DNA from: Phallusia fumigata
Lineage: Eukaryota; Chordata; Ascidiacea; Phlebobranchia; Ascidiidae
Assembly (NCBI GenBank): GCA_008931825.1
Contig: QXVZ01000329.1
Coordinates: 29,024 to 93,023 of the forward strand
Direction of reading: 5' to 3'
Length of the DNA: 64,000 nucleotides
Of the stretch, positions 45,843 to 59,500 are shown piece by piece; positions within the stretch are counted from its first letter, which is position 1; each line of letters begins with the position of its first letter. The translations under genes and the position numbers were made by a program. The notes below the pieces were generated by a model that saw only the letters and a list, made by a program, of their open reading frames with translations, made no database searches and had not been told where the DNA came from.

Positions 45843-48800
45843 TTATGAGTATGTCTTGTCGAAGATCTGTTGAACGTACTGCCCGACCGTCATACCCTTC
45901 AGGTCGCTGGTGGATAGATTTAGTAGCGTGACGTTGTTGTTGGCAAGGTCCTCCTTGACGACCGTCTCGGCGATTGGAAGATCCTCTGACGGGTGGACGA
46001 AAAATGCGATAGAGCGACGAGTAGCGTTCCGTTGGGCTGAGTCCTTAGGCGTCAGTATTCGATGAGGCTGCGATCAAGGTCGCTGTTTAAGACCTTGCTA
46101 CTCAATAACTGGGTAAATTACGGCCGACTAAGCCTTTTATTTTACCCCGTTAGATTTAAAACAAATACGTGCTTTACCCAATTCATTTTTTTACTGTTTG
46201 CCGGGGACTTGGGCGTGTGCAATTTGTTAAATAGCTCGTGTTCACATCAACACGGCCCGCGGACAAATATAAAGGAAAAGCTTGGGGGTGGGCCAAAACA
46301 ATTGTCCACTCCTGCTCTAGAATCTACTTACTGCCAAATTACCCCCCCCCCCCCATCTTTCAATTACCCAACACTTTAACTGATATACAACTCTTTTTTG
46401 CGTTGAAAAAGGAATCACCCCAAAACACAAACTAGTTGGATTCTCATTAAATTTACAATGTCTTTACCACTTTACCGGTTAACTTATTGTTACAGAATTC
46501 CCATCTTTTCTGCATAACAGTGCACTATCAACAAATATCATTAGGGTGGCAAACTACAAGACCACATCATGTTTCTGTTGTAATTGGATTTCGCAATTAC
46601 GTCCAAACTCACTGTGGATCGCAATTTGCCACTGGTCCAATACTGAAGAATATCAGCAACGTTAATGAGCACCGAATCTTTAATCGGGACAGCGTCGATG
46701 TAATCTCCCTCGCAAGTCTTAATCTGGGCAATAAAAACAGTTGAATTACTACACGTGAAAGTCCATGTGGATGTACGTCATAAAATGTCCCAATAATACA
46801 TTGACACTTTCGTTACCATTTTTGGTTCAATTGCCAAGTAGCGAGATGGTATTTAAACATAGTTCGTAATCGTTTTGGCATATCAGACCCTGTTCAGCAG
46901 ATTCATTTTTCTAAGAAAAAACTAATAAACTCAAACGGATAACTTTCCAAAATTAAAAGAGCCCTTTACGTCTGATTGTTAATCACAATGCTGTGCGTTT
47001 TTCTTGCAAAATATAATATAAGCCTTAACTTCATTATTCTGGATTCGAAACAACTATACTAGAATAGCCAGTCTATCCCAGTTAACATACATTACAAAAT
47101 AGTTTCTAAAACCATCACTCCAAAAAACACATGTTAAACACAAGCAACGCATGTTTACATACCTGTAAACCGCCGACTTGATCTTGGAAAAGCAAAGTCA
47201 GTGATCCGTAATCTGTGTGTTCAAGAAGGCGAACTTGGCCGGCCTCGAGTTCGTCGGTTACTGGTGGATACCTTAAACACCTTAACGACGAGTGGTTGTT
47301 TGCTTCCAGAATGCTGCTATGTAGGTTTGCCAGGTGCTTCGAGTTCTGCCATATATTAAGCAACATCGGTTTTGTTTGTATGGCATAAATCAAGGCTTTC
47401 CAAACTAGGGGTCGCGAAACGAATTTTGTGAGTCGCGAATACACCAATTTTCCACAAAGTGTTGCATAAGTGAAATTATTATTTGATTTTGCTTTCTAGT
47501 AGTACTCTTTTGACAAATGGTGTGTTTTGAATTGCTTTATCCGACAAACGTTAAGGTTCGCAGAAAAATTTTAGAAATCAAAAGGGGTCGCAGACCATAA
47601 AGTTTGGGAAATCCTGGCATAAATCACTAAGAATTAACCTCTGATCCTGGCGCTAGCGGTCAGTTAGGGCAACGTAAATGCTTCCACCAACGCGCAACCC
47701 AAACAGTTTTGCTGCAAAAACACGGTAAGCCCAGCCCATATGCGAGTCAAGTTTAAAACCCGTGCAGCAGCCAATAGCGTAGCCAGTCCCATTTTTTAGG
47801 GGGGGAGGGGATATTTTCATGGCAAACTACCTGTCAAATTTATAATGTTACCATGGGGCCCTTCTCCCTTTGCTACGACCGGCACCAGCAACCTAACATT
47901 GATATACCAACGGTGACTAAAATTTTCGGGTGGTTCATAACGACCCAGCGTTGCACAGCGGATATCTGTTTGGTTTTTGTTTTGGTACATTTGTGTCGCT
48001 ACGATTTGTAACTCTCAGCTCGATTCGCGTTGTCGGTATAACTCATCTCACACTACTTACGGGCAATTGCAAGGCATGTGAAAGCGACTCCAATATCCGC
48101 AGCGCCAAGGCTTTGCAATCCTTCATAAATCCCACAGTAGTAGTGGAGAAGCCGGGTACGAGGTCGTCCGGCCAATTTGCATTTTTATCGCTCACAACTC
48201 TTCCAGAAATGTTGAAGGATTCTTTGTAGTCGCCCGGTTTGTCCAGACCCAATCTACGAATTGTCAAAGCAGAATTTCTCAACCATTTCCAACCTCGGAA
48301 TATTTTTTCCAGATATTGTGTAAAAAAGGGATGGTGCGTAACCAGCAGTAGTAAAGCATAGAAAGTAACGAAGATTTGAGAATGGAAACTATTCTGTATG
48401 TCTCGAAAACCCACAGGGCAATTTTAGTCCACGGGCTCGGGGCTCAGAACTAAAAAATATTGTTTCATATTATGGGGAACGCCAAAACTACCACGGCAAT
48501 CTTGTTGGAGCAATCCATTTTTAAGAGTGCTCATTCATAAAGTAGGTAGTTTGAGCGCTTAATGTAAACCTACTAAACGACCTAACATTGGGCCTACAGT
48601 CAATTACAAGCGAAACTTAATGGGAACATGCCTTAAGTGTTGTGTATTTACAGAAATGTAATACGCTCTGTAAATGAATTACGAAGAATGAAATTAGATC
48701 CACACAATCGCCACTACTTTGTGTAATTTTAGATGGTTGCGAATAAGAATTCACAGTATGCTTCGGATAGCGACGTTTGTTTGATTTTCACATTCAAGGC

Positions 48801-49990
48801 AGCACACATTACACGTGCTGCTATCATAGTACGTACATAACTGTTTTATAACTATACAGTCCATTCTTGACATGCGTTTAGATGTCTTGCATTGTAAATT
48901 GCAATATCTACGATCGCAGCGGTCATTTACTACATGTGCGATGACAACCGGGGGCGTATAGATAGCTGCATTTGTCTTACCGTTCTTTTGCCAAGCAGTC
49001 GTATCCAAAGTTCTTAGCCGCACTGCGGTTGTACTTAGCTTTTTCGGCAGCAGTTTTTTGGAAAAACTCCTCTGTAATTCTGTTTACATCATCAACTGTT
49101 GAGCTGCCAAGTCAAAAAAAACTGTTTTGGGGCAGAGCAATACCATTGGCTTAAAATATCAAAAAACACCATGTGCAAAACAAATCAAAAATGTTTTTAC
49201 AATTTGTTGGGGGCAGAACTTTGCCTTATTGTGTTATGCTCATAATCAGTCAACTGCTGATGGGCCTGCATATTCACTAGCGCTATTTAAACAGTTTCAG
49301 GGTCAAGTAGTTTTAACTTGGGTCAGAAAAATCACAAGGATAAGCAGAAAAGGATCACACAACCTGGTGAATATGAAATTAGAATAAATTGAAGCTCTTG
49401 CACAATAAAAAAATATTTAAAGCATGTCCTATTCTATTTAGTCCATTAATAGAGTACAGACAGAGGGGAAAACTGGTTTTAAAAGGCCCAGGAAGTATTT
49501 AACCAACATGCATGTGATAAATGATCTCCTGTCAACCCACTGGCAGCTGTGCACATTAGTGGAAAAACTTGGTTATTACTAAAATACTAACACTCAGGCA
49601 AAACAGATAAAGCGATACCACACACATTTAGATCTATTTTAACATATTTTGTAACTACCAAACAACAGTTATTTAATTATTTCAGAAACACTTTGTGGGT
49701 TTTTTGATACACATAACATATTGCTTCAAACAATAAATGTTTCTTTTTTTGGGGGGTACATGTGGATTTCTACAAAATAAACAGCAAATGTCATACTGTT
49801 TTATAATGGTAAATTATAACTGATAAGACTAATTAAACTACCTTGGAATTCCAGTGTTCACCAAATACACAAAGCCAATCTTTTCAAATGCATCACATAT
49901 CTGTTGCCCTATGCGCTGTGTGTCCCCTTCATCAATTGTTGAGTTATGAATTCCACACTTCTCAAAGTCAACAATTGGTATTTCACACAT
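45843..49990 (-). CDS. Isopenicillin-N-synthase-like 2-oxoglutarate/Fe(II) oxygenase
   Basis: Six exons on the minus strand (49990-49842, 49103-48981, 48253-48061, 47345-47163, 46723-46613, 46067-45843) join in phase to 327 residues, the usual size of this family. The N-terminal DIOX_N part has MCEIPIVDFEKCG, ICDAFEKIGFVYLVNTGIP, FFQKTAAEKAKYN and LGLDKPGDYKESFNI. The jelly-roll core has RYPPV, the iron HxD in LLEHTDYGSLTLLFQDQVGG, the distal His in STPHRIL and the 2OG-binding RxS in RRSIAFFVHP, so all ligands are present. Plants and fungi use such enzymes in hormone and antibiotic synthesis; animal members are poorly characterised and the substrate cannot be told. It is divergent from wolframin. 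A hAT element lies in intron 3. Confidence 0.93.
46342..46356 (+). repeat. Poly-C tract
   Basis: An uninterrupted run of C inside the fifth intron of the 2OG oxygenase gene, prone to length error. Confidence 0.7.
47391..47616 (+). mobile_element. Intact hAT MITE with 8-base target-site duplication
   Basis: A 226-base element whose ends are inverted: CAAGGCTTTCCAAACT on the left, and CAGGATTTCCCAAACT when the right end is read on the minus strand. Each is followed inward by GGGTCGC/GCGACCCC-type sequence. It is flanked by the perfect 8-base direct repeat GCATAAAT (47383-47390 and 47617-47624), diagnostic of hAT insertion. It is non-coding and sits 45 bases before the acceptor of exon 4 of the oxygenase gene. 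It is the same family as the element at 38372. Confidence 0.9.
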
Positions 49991-50955
49991 ACTTACAATT
50001 ACCTAAAACCTACATGCAAATCAAGTTTATCAAAAAAACATTGGCCAATTTCATAAACATCCCCATCACAGTTTAGTGAAAAGGCAAACCTTGACTTAGT
50101 CGACATCGTTTAATCTGCTAGCTTTTAACAACAAAATCTACCATGCTAGTTTTCCTTTTCGGTCCAAGTCAGATGCATCTTACATTCACGAGCAAAAAAC
50201 ACAACAACAACCATCTTTCGATGCAAAACCAGCCTAACGATTCAGGGAGTTATCCCATCTGGGATTTTACACAAGGCATTGCATCAGCAGCGAGAAAACA
50301 GTTTCTCTTCGCCTTTGCGGTTACATAACCAAGGACAGGCGATTACAGCAACAGTAAGGGCAACAGGAAAACTGGTAATTTATTTACATCTGCTTTAATA
50401 TCCATAGAACCAAAACAACTTACTGCTTCTATGCTCGTGCCAAAATGCACTTTCGGACTGCCCGCCCAGACTTTTGTAAACGTTTTTGTAAAATTACCAA
50501 CGTGGGCAATCATGCATAACCGAGTGTTTACAGGGGAATTCCCATGAAAACATTAGGAACAGCTTGCGATGAGTCATCCCTGTTGTAAGTGTCTCGTCAG
50601 GTTAATTGCGTTACCCGGCGCACAACAACCACTATCGTTGTACGTCTTGCTGTAAACCGTTCAGCACAACACCGCAGCAACATACGGCAAGCATCGGGCG
50701 GATATTGTCAACATCAGTTATGTTCTGTTTGGACAACGCTTAGCACCGCAGGCAGTGTTTGTAGTTTCTTATTTTTACGGCGGTATGTCACACTCCGAGT
50801 TATATCCGTTCTTGGTTTGTTGCTTGCAACTGCCAGTATATGTTGTGTGTTTTTGCACTAAACCTCAACACAAGTACTTATACTCTTTGGTAAATTTTGA
50901 AAAAAAACTATTTGCCTTCATCTGGCAGTTTTGCATTTAAAAGTAGCCAAACAAC
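49991..50955. promoter_or_regulatory. Divergent promoter region of the 2OG oxygenase and WFS1
   Basis: About 960 bases between two start codons on opposite strands. No specific element can be assigned. TTTAAAAG ending about 13 bases before the wolframin ATG could be a leader acceptor. Confidence 0.4.
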
Positions 50956-53651
50956 ATGACTGAAGATTTGGACTCGGAAATTCGGCCTTCACGATGGAAG
51001 GAAACCGCACAGGATGTTGGCACAATTGCCACTTTATTAAAAATTCTTCAGTCTCCAAAAGGTATTTTTCTTTTTGAAACAGTATCAGTGTTGCAAGTGT
51101 TGGAGTATGCCCACAAGGTTTGCGAGCTTTTTAAACTTTGTTCAACTACATTACAGACAAAGCATTAACAACGATGTCTGCTGCAAATCCTCAAGTTCAA
51201 AAAACCATCAAAAAGTTACAGGAGTAGGTCAACATAGTTTTTACCTTTCAAACAATATTGACCAAAACTTTTGTTTCCTAACTATGTGTGAGAACTTCCA
51301 AGAAAATCCAAATTTACTGACTTTGTTTGTGTGCTTGTAGGGCCAAGGGACAGGAAGGTTTTACTGAAAAAGACATTCAAGTGTTAAACAAACGTTACAT
51401 GCAAGGACATTTGCCAAGATACAGAAAACATGTTGTTGAATCAGAGGAAAGTGAAGATGATGATGATGATGAAGATGATGACAAAATCAAGTTTGCCCTT
51501 TTTAACAACAGTGAGAATTTAGGTTACATTAAAAAGGTATGTTAGTAACATGACACATAGTTACTATTTTGGCCAAAATAATAAAAGTAAAAATTAATAG
51601 AAGTGCTTGGTATTATACATGTCAATTTATATGTACCTAATTGAAACAACTTTTTTCCAGGCATTGAATTTCCAAGTGAATTTGCTCAGTCAAGCCCACA
51701 ACTATGCATTCAAGTATGCAACAAAAATGGGATACAGTTGGTTTTTGTCATTGATTCCTGCCAATCAAATATACACATTGACCCTATTTTTGTTATACAC
51801 CTATGTCCTGAATGCCTCATTTCTAATGGTCTTCATACCACTGCTTTTGACACTTGCATCACTGCTAGTGATTATAATATCATCATTTCGCATACTTAGA
51901 GGTAAAAATGTTTTTTCAATTTCTGTGCGGTCAGCAAAACTAAACTTAATTTATTTTTACTTTTTTAGGTCAAAGGCGGTTTAAGGAGTTTCTAGCCTGG
52001 TCTGACTTGCTTTTGTCAATTGATGGAGCCCTAGATGTTAAGAAGGCTGAGGATAATTATTTCAAAAATCACATTTCTCCTGTATTGGCATTACCACCAG
52101 CTATAATCATTCTTATCATGACGTTTTCGGTTGAATCTTCTCTTATCACTAAAGCACCATTGGCCTTGCTTTCTTTCGGCTTTTTTGTTGCTTGTGTGTG
52201 GTCTATGAACCGGTTTGATGACAAGCTGTACTGTGTAGGTCTTGGATGTTTTCTAATGTCAACCTTTGTTGGAGAGTGGGATAGAACATCAGAAAAATTT
52301 GACAAATTTGCCTTGTTCCAATTTCCAGTCCCCGGAGTAAATCATTTTCTGATTAATGTTAGCCTGAGTGGAGCCTTGCGCCTCATTTCATTTGTAATGC
52401 TCACAAAAATGCCTTTTCAAAAAAGGTACAGATGCAAAAGAATGGCTTTCATACAGTATTGTGTGCCACTACTTGTAACTGCTATGTGGTGGGATTTCTT
52501 TACCTACTTTTTCAGCCAAAGCTCATGGTCTAGTTTGGGACAAACCGTTGCCCTCTTTTTTGTTACTGTTGTTTCTTTGCCTGTAGCAGCTCTAGTCTTC
52601 TTGGCAGCCTCAATACGGGCCATTGCTAGCCTTAATGTCATGTTTTTGGTTGTAACAATACTTCTATTGGTTGCCTCAGCATGGTTGATAAAAGTGTCAA
52701 AGAAAAATTTCAACTTCACCCAAAAACTGCAGAGCCTTAATCTTGGTCCTTCTCTTAAGCTGTTGCTATACATTCTTGTTTTGGTGTTTGGGCTAGCTGC
52801 CTACGTGACAATCCGACCTTCAGGTCTTGAGATTAAAGAGTCCAATCTCCTGGAGCAAGAGTATGGCACACTGTGTCTGTCAAACCCAATAAAAAGCAGC
52901 GACAAACTTCAGCAGCAAAAGCTTTGTCATGAACTGAATGGACACCATATTACCAATTGGAGTGGAATTGTTAAGGACATAAACATATTATCCATAGAAA
53001 ACAAAGTAAGTACCATTCTTAAAGAAATAATGAGATAGACTTTATTGAACAATGCCTTTACTGTTTAACAGGTTGAATCAGTGGCCAACGTTTTGCCTTA
53101 TTTTGCTGCGATAGGACTGGCTTGCATGTATGGTGACCATTATCCAGAAAAATGTGATGATGAGAACACCTATTTGTGTTCAATGGCAAAAATTAGTCAC
53201 AGGCCATGTCACCTCCAAAAATATAACCGCTATAAGTTTAGAGTGACTGTCCAATTTGGAAAAGATGAAAACTTTTTGCTTCAACTTGATGCCAGCCACT
53301 GCTATCAGGTAATATTTTGCTATTAAGTATATAGGGGGTCATTTAATAAGCAAAAAGTCCTAAGACATGTTTTAGTTGGTTTTCAGTTTAACATTATGAT
53401 TTTCAGCACACACTTTTATTTGTCATTTTTCTCAGGCCACGCTATCACAGCTGTCCATTGGAGAACAAGTCGTTTTCAGTGGAGTTTTAAATGCTGACAC
53501 CCGACATGTTTCGCTTAAAAATTTTAACTCCAAAGATGCTCTGGATATGATCAAAGTGACTGAAAAAGAGCAAAGCGTGGCATCTATCATGGAGGATTCA
53601 TGGAAAATTCTTTTTCGCTTTATTTTCTCGCCTTTGATCGTTGCAGTTTGA
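50956..53651 (+). CDS. WFS1: Wolframin, ER membrane protein
   Basis: Seven exons (50956-51061, 51157-51223, 51341-51536, 51661-51901, 51969-53005, 53072-53308, 53436-53651) join in phase to 699 residues; human wolframin has 890. Family features are clear: a cytoplasmic start with GFTEKDIQVL and an acidic run (EESEDDDDDEDDD), a first hydrophobic block after FLSLIPANQIYTLTLFLLY, a long exon 5 with about eight further membrane segments, and a lumenal C-terminal domain with SIGEQVVFSGVL ending in the hydrophobic FRFIFSPLIVAV. Wolframin sits in the ER membrane and affects calcium and ER stress. The shortfall is all N-terminal: about 120 residues precede the first membrane helix against roughly 310 in human, so the Sel1-like repeat region is absent or lies in unseen exons. 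Confidence 0.94.
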
Positions 53652-56531
53652 TTTTCTCATCTTTTGTTTGAACTCATACATATGCATTTCACAAAAAGCC
53701 TTTATGCACATTATGTCACACAGAAATCATTGTATACTACAGATAATGTTTTGCTTGCCTTGTTTGTTATAGCACTTGCCAGTACATGGTACATTGTTTT
53801 AACTATTCTGCACTCAACCTTGCCCGATTATGTTCCTATTAGCCTTAGTTTGATTTAAAATTTAATTTAGGTGTAAATATACTGTCCACATGTTTATATT
53901 GTGTACACTATGCTACCTTTAATACTAGCTCTAAAAACCTGACACATGTCGATTTACTTGTTTTCCCGAATGCTGCTTGCTTTGCACAAATACATAATTC
54001 GGCGCTGTAGCATGTTGGGTTAACAATGCAGACCTTATTGCGAACTGTGTCGGATTTACATACAAGCTATAACGTAGGGACCCCACTTTAGTAGTGGCTC
54101 CCTAAAAAGCCATACAGTTTAGTATTAAAAAAACAGTTGCTAGGCATGTAAAAGCCATGTACATCACTTCTAAGGAAAAACTGCAAACGTTTAAGTGTCA
54201 TTGCCGCTTTTTCTCTCAAGAAAAGGTATGACCAAACTATGTCCTGTAAACTGTTTTAAACCAAATTTATTTTATCTTTTAGTTCGCTTTTTTGCTTAAG
54301 CTTACAAATTTGAAACGTAATGTGTTTTAGTTGGTCCGATAATTTTCGTTCCCACTCTATAGGAGTACGATTAAAGACAGAGGAGGGACACTCGACCAAA
54401 ACTTGAGGGTGATCGTTGAAGTTTTGCCTTTTGGAAATACGTTCAAGGCACCATGTGTTCGACAATTCATTCACAGACGTGCTGTTGAGCATGACGTTAA
54501 TCGTACGCTGCAGTGCAAGTGGCTTGGGCGTCGTGAAAGGAAATTCATGAATACTTGTTGCCCTTTCATCAGCTTCTAGTATGCTATGTACCGGGTGGGT
54601 TTTACAGAAATAAATGGTTGCCACAGTTTCTCTTTTTCTTCATAACATAACATAACAATATTCAGCATCTCAGCAAGATTCCGGGACCAGACTAAGTACA
54701 TAACTGTAGGCTGGGATAAGGATAGGCCTGGTACACCACAAATCATTGCGAAAAAGTTGGGATGTGGTTTAATCAAAGTCATTGCGAAGAGTTTACATTG
54801 GACCTTCAACGCTCGAAAGTTGGATCATCCGAGTTGTTGGGTTAGGACTTTTTAATGACCCTATTGCTGTCTCAAATTATGCTGACAATTAACGCTGAAC
54901 TTAAACTGAACGGGTAAAACTGTTACGAAAGCCTATTACAGGCGCCGAAACATAGGAATTATACAGAGTTCAGCCAATCAGATGCACCAAGATCACACGG
55001 AAACCAAATGCTGCAAACACTCTCTCTGTGGTATATATAGTTCAAAAACCAAATCCCGTTGTTCACGGGTTAAATCACCAACAACAGCAAATCACGTGGG
55101 TTCAGTTACTGTATTTGAGAGCAACGACAACAACATCTCCAAGAGTCGGGACGCACGCGGTCATAGAGTTCAGATCACTTCAAATACGAACGTTTGCTTT
55201 GTTTCGTCATCAGGCCAAAACGCCAAAAATCGAAAGCGTTGCTCCGCATATTTCGAACAAAACAAATCGTCAAGGCCGACAAGGCGGCTAAGGGCAGTCT
55301 GCGATCAACTGAAAAGGGAATATGATTTGAGTATCTTGCTGGCAGATGTTTGCACGTAAAGGCGGTGCTACAGTGGTGATGGCCATTTGACGCCAGGCAT
55401 TTGCGAGCGGGAATGGTGGAATAGAAGGAAAAGCGCTCGGAATCGAAGCGATCACGCCAAAAGGCAAAGCAACATCACTGCCACAAACAAAATTTAGTCT
55501 TGGACGAAAACGAATCGTATAATTGACAATTTAATCGGTAGTGATAAAACTAGCCGTATATCCGAATGCAAAAACGTTTGCAAAAGGCAGTTTTATGAAG
55601 CAGACAACAGACAGTGTGCCATTGCCATTACTGAGGAGGTAGGACCGCAAGATGCTTTGTGTTGGAGCGCCCAGTCAGTCAACGCTTGGCAATTATAGGT
55701 GACGAATTAGGGCCGTTGCGGCGCATGCAATCACGCATGTCGATAATACTCTATATAAAGACGCGCAAATACCTTTATTGGCTAAACGGGGGGGAGTCGC
55801 CGTTCGTTGTGGAACAGCCACGTAAAATTATGCACTAGTAAGCGATAATAACACAAATTCTCGCACACGACGATATATAGAAACGTAACAGGACGAGCAC
55901 AGCACGAAGTTGAACTTGTTCCTCCTTGGGTAAGTAGGGGCACAGCACAGCGCTCATGGGACAAAACGAGATTTCTAATGGCACATAACCTCTTCAGTGG
56001 CGGCGGACCTTAAGTTCAGCACCATGTTAGCTGGACTTGTATGGGCCGAGCAGCAGTTAGGAGAAAGGACAAATTTGGTTGCAACCAGGCCGCTAAGACG
56101 AAAACATGTTTTGGGTTGCTTCATACACTTCTACCGTTGTTGGGAGAATCTTATTTTGGACTTGACGGCTGCGCAAAGAGTCGGTATACTGCTGCAAAAC
56201 ACGCAACATATTGACGATATAGTACCACTCCGACCTTGCCAACTGCTTATCGAAGAACGTATGCAAAGGTTTCCTGGCATGGTAGTTTGAAGACAGTGTG
56301 CAAATGAACTCTATGGGAAAACCCGAACTTTACTTTCAAAGGGGGAAAAACGCCAAACCATATTGCAACCTTTGAAACGAGAAAAATAACGGTGCTCTGT
56401 CAAAACGTTTGTCATGCTGAAATTGATGCTAATAGGGAATTTGAGGTGCTCCAGTGCTGGTGGTGGTGTTCCAGTCAGTTAAGCAGCCGTAACAGAAGTG
56501 TCGTAGTGGTGTGGGTTGCGGCCGCAACAAG
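53652..56531. other. Intergenic region between WFS1 and PP2A B55 (tail to tail)
   Basis: No supported gene. A minus-strand open frame of 122 codons at 54256-54624 resembles no family, and the plus-strand frames near 55.0-55.4 kb are compositionally random. Confidence 0.5.
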
Positions 56532-59500
56532 TTATGTCATGTGCATGGCCGCGTTGTTGCTGTCGAAAATGTACAGATTGTTTGTGGCGGCCACAGCGAT
56601 GATGCGGTCCTTGGGGTGCCAGGCGGTGTGAAGTATTTTCCTATTAAAGTCCAGACTGTCCACGCTCACTTCGTCTTTTTTCCGCTTTCCCCCCTGGTTC
56701 ACCTTAAAGTAAACAAACAACATTACAAATCAAAAATCAAGCACGTTGTTTTAGTCAAAGGAATATTAGTGCAGAAATTGTCATGACCTATGGGTGCTGA
56801 ATACAGACGATTCCAGATTCTAAAAACTGCAATAGAGCTGAAGCTTCTAGCACACTTAAATCTGTATAATCCTTAGGGTGAATAAAAAAAATCAATTTTG
56901 CCTAAAAATGGAAAAGAAACGTCACAAAATAAGAAAGTCAAGGCATAAAATTTAAAATAATAAAAGAAATCAAAGCAACTGCACTCACAACAAGTTCAAT
57001 TTGTTACAAGCCATTTAGGTGTTGATAAAACCAGTAACCAAACACAAATAAACTTGTCATATTGCCAGACACTTACTTTCTTGGGTTTAAGCAATGCCCG
57101 AGGTCGGCTGTTCTCCCGTGACGCTTCCAATGTAACATCTCGCTTGGAGTTGCAGTCAAAAATTCGGAAAAAGTTGTTGTAGGAGCCAGTCATTATTGCA
57201 CTGCAGAGAAAAACATGATAAAGTCTCAAGCAATCATCTTTTATATCAAAGCGCCAAGGATTGTGTCCAGTATAGACTAATTTGTGGTTTTGTAAAGCAT
57301 ATATTCACTACCTTTTCTACATTGGGTCCCATAGTTACCTATACTTTCTGTGACATAATTGTTTGTAGAGGCAGAAACACATGGGTCCCCATACATGCAT
57401 TTGTCAAGATGCAAAATTAGAGCAGATATTTTTAAAAAAAAGTTAATTACTTTTAAGAATTGGTGATTTTCACTAGGAATAAGAAATCAGATGCCACCAT
57501 GGCTCAATCTACAAGCTTATGGGTGCTTATGGCTATAGCAGGTCAACTGCTGGGACTACATGCAACTGATGTACCACAGTGCCATGTTATCAAAGCTGTT
57601 CCAGTTCCGACATTGTTTTATAATTTGATCTATTTGGTTGGCTAGTGTGGTACCTCCTGGGTCTAGTGTTCTTACAAAGAAATCAAGATTACAGATGGGG
57701 CAAAAATACAGTGCACAACTTCAGTTGTCTGTTGACAATTTGTGCAAATTTAACAAATTTTTTTCTTCACCAAAAAAAGGAACAAACCGATACTAGACAA
57801 GATAAAATCAGTATTTATATAACATGTGATCCTGTTTATAAAAGGGGAACCATTATCATAGCAATATTTTTTACCTGTCAGTGCCATTCCAACAACACTC
57901 AAACTTGTCGAATATGCAGTCATTCTCATACAGAGAACACAACTTGCTGCGAAGGTATTCATGAACCTGCAAGAACAGAATAAACCATGATCTTAAAGTG
58001 ACCAATTCTTCGTTTTGAGCGACCAATCACTTCATAGCCCTTTTCCCCTTGTGACAAAGAATTTTTACAGACAAAACAACACATAGTGTAAAAGTCATGT
58101 GTATGACACCACAGACATGTCAATATGTTTGACAACAATCTGGTCAAAAATGCCCTGATTATTCATTGGTTATGTTTCCCTAATACACAACAACACTGGT
58201 AACACATTTCCAAAATGCACTGCCAAGCTCTTTTCCCTTTACAACAATGCCAGGAAATACATGTCGTTTAATGCAAACACGCCTACCTGAAACGATTCAA
58301 CCGGCTTATTTTCCATGTTAAGGTCCCACACTTTAACAGAAAGATAATCTCTAGTAATCATGTAACGTCCACTGTTGCTAAATTTCACATCACTGATTGA
58401 GGAAATAATTTCAGAGAAGAAGGAACGACTGTTTGGATCTTCAGGCTCCTCAAATACTGTAAAAGAGAGTACAATATTACATTTTTACTACTTTAACCAG
58501 GGGTCTTAAACTCAAATGTCATCGAGGGCCAAGTAAAAACTTTAAATGAACTTAAGGGCTGCACTATGGAAAGTTGTGTTGCAGTAATTTTGCAAATGTC
58601 AAACACTATGCTTGCTCTTTTATCAGTATATTACTGTGCTTAGGTTATTTGCACATGTTTCAATTTTTTTAGATACAGCTATCATGCTTCTTTAATATCG
58701 ATAGACCAAAACAAGCTGACCAACAGGAATAGAGCAAAGTGAAAGAGTCAACTGTGTATCCATCTTTCCAGACCTATTTACAAGGGATAATGGTGTGTTT
58801 GAGACCCTGACTTAAACCAATGCTTTTAAGCACAAAATTATGACATATTTTAGAAAGACCTGTAGGGTGAGTCACTTCAACAACAGGCAATGATAAAAAA
58901 TTACATCAACCACTTATTTATAACAGAAATAACCAAACAAAAATTTTTGTTGAATGCATGCTTGCATATGTTCTTAATGCAATATACTGCATTAAAGGCT
59001 TTTGTATGCAGCCTGTTGGTTATATATATGTTGTGCAGCCTGGTATAACCTTTTTATGTACTTTCATCTGGCCAGAAGACAAAAATAGGCAAAATGTCAA
59101 AACCAATCACCAACAGAAGAGAAAATCTTACTCAAGCAAAGGATGGTCAACCTTAAAACTACTTATATGTACTTCCTGCACCACAACAAAAAAGAATGTT
59201 TTTTACTTTTCGCATGCTGATCACAGAGTGCAGACTCTCTCATGTCACACAGCCTAATGGTTCCTTTGCTGCTGCTGTACACAAACGTATGGCATTCATG
59301 GGGGTGATATTCTGCAGCAGTAATCACCTCTGTAAGATTTTCCATGTTTTCTGGTTTGATGTCCACAATGTCTGCAAATAAAAAAAGCCGTTACTACCCT
59401 TATAAAATTTGCTGGAAGTGTGCTCCTAAAAGACATAGTCTAATTTTAAAGAAACTTAGACGCTGGGTTCTGGTTGGACAGCAAGATTGTACAAAACCCA

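Noticed and set aside
54256-54624. 122-codon minus-strand open frame
   Set aside because: Protein-like length but no recognised domain and no convincing exon borders.
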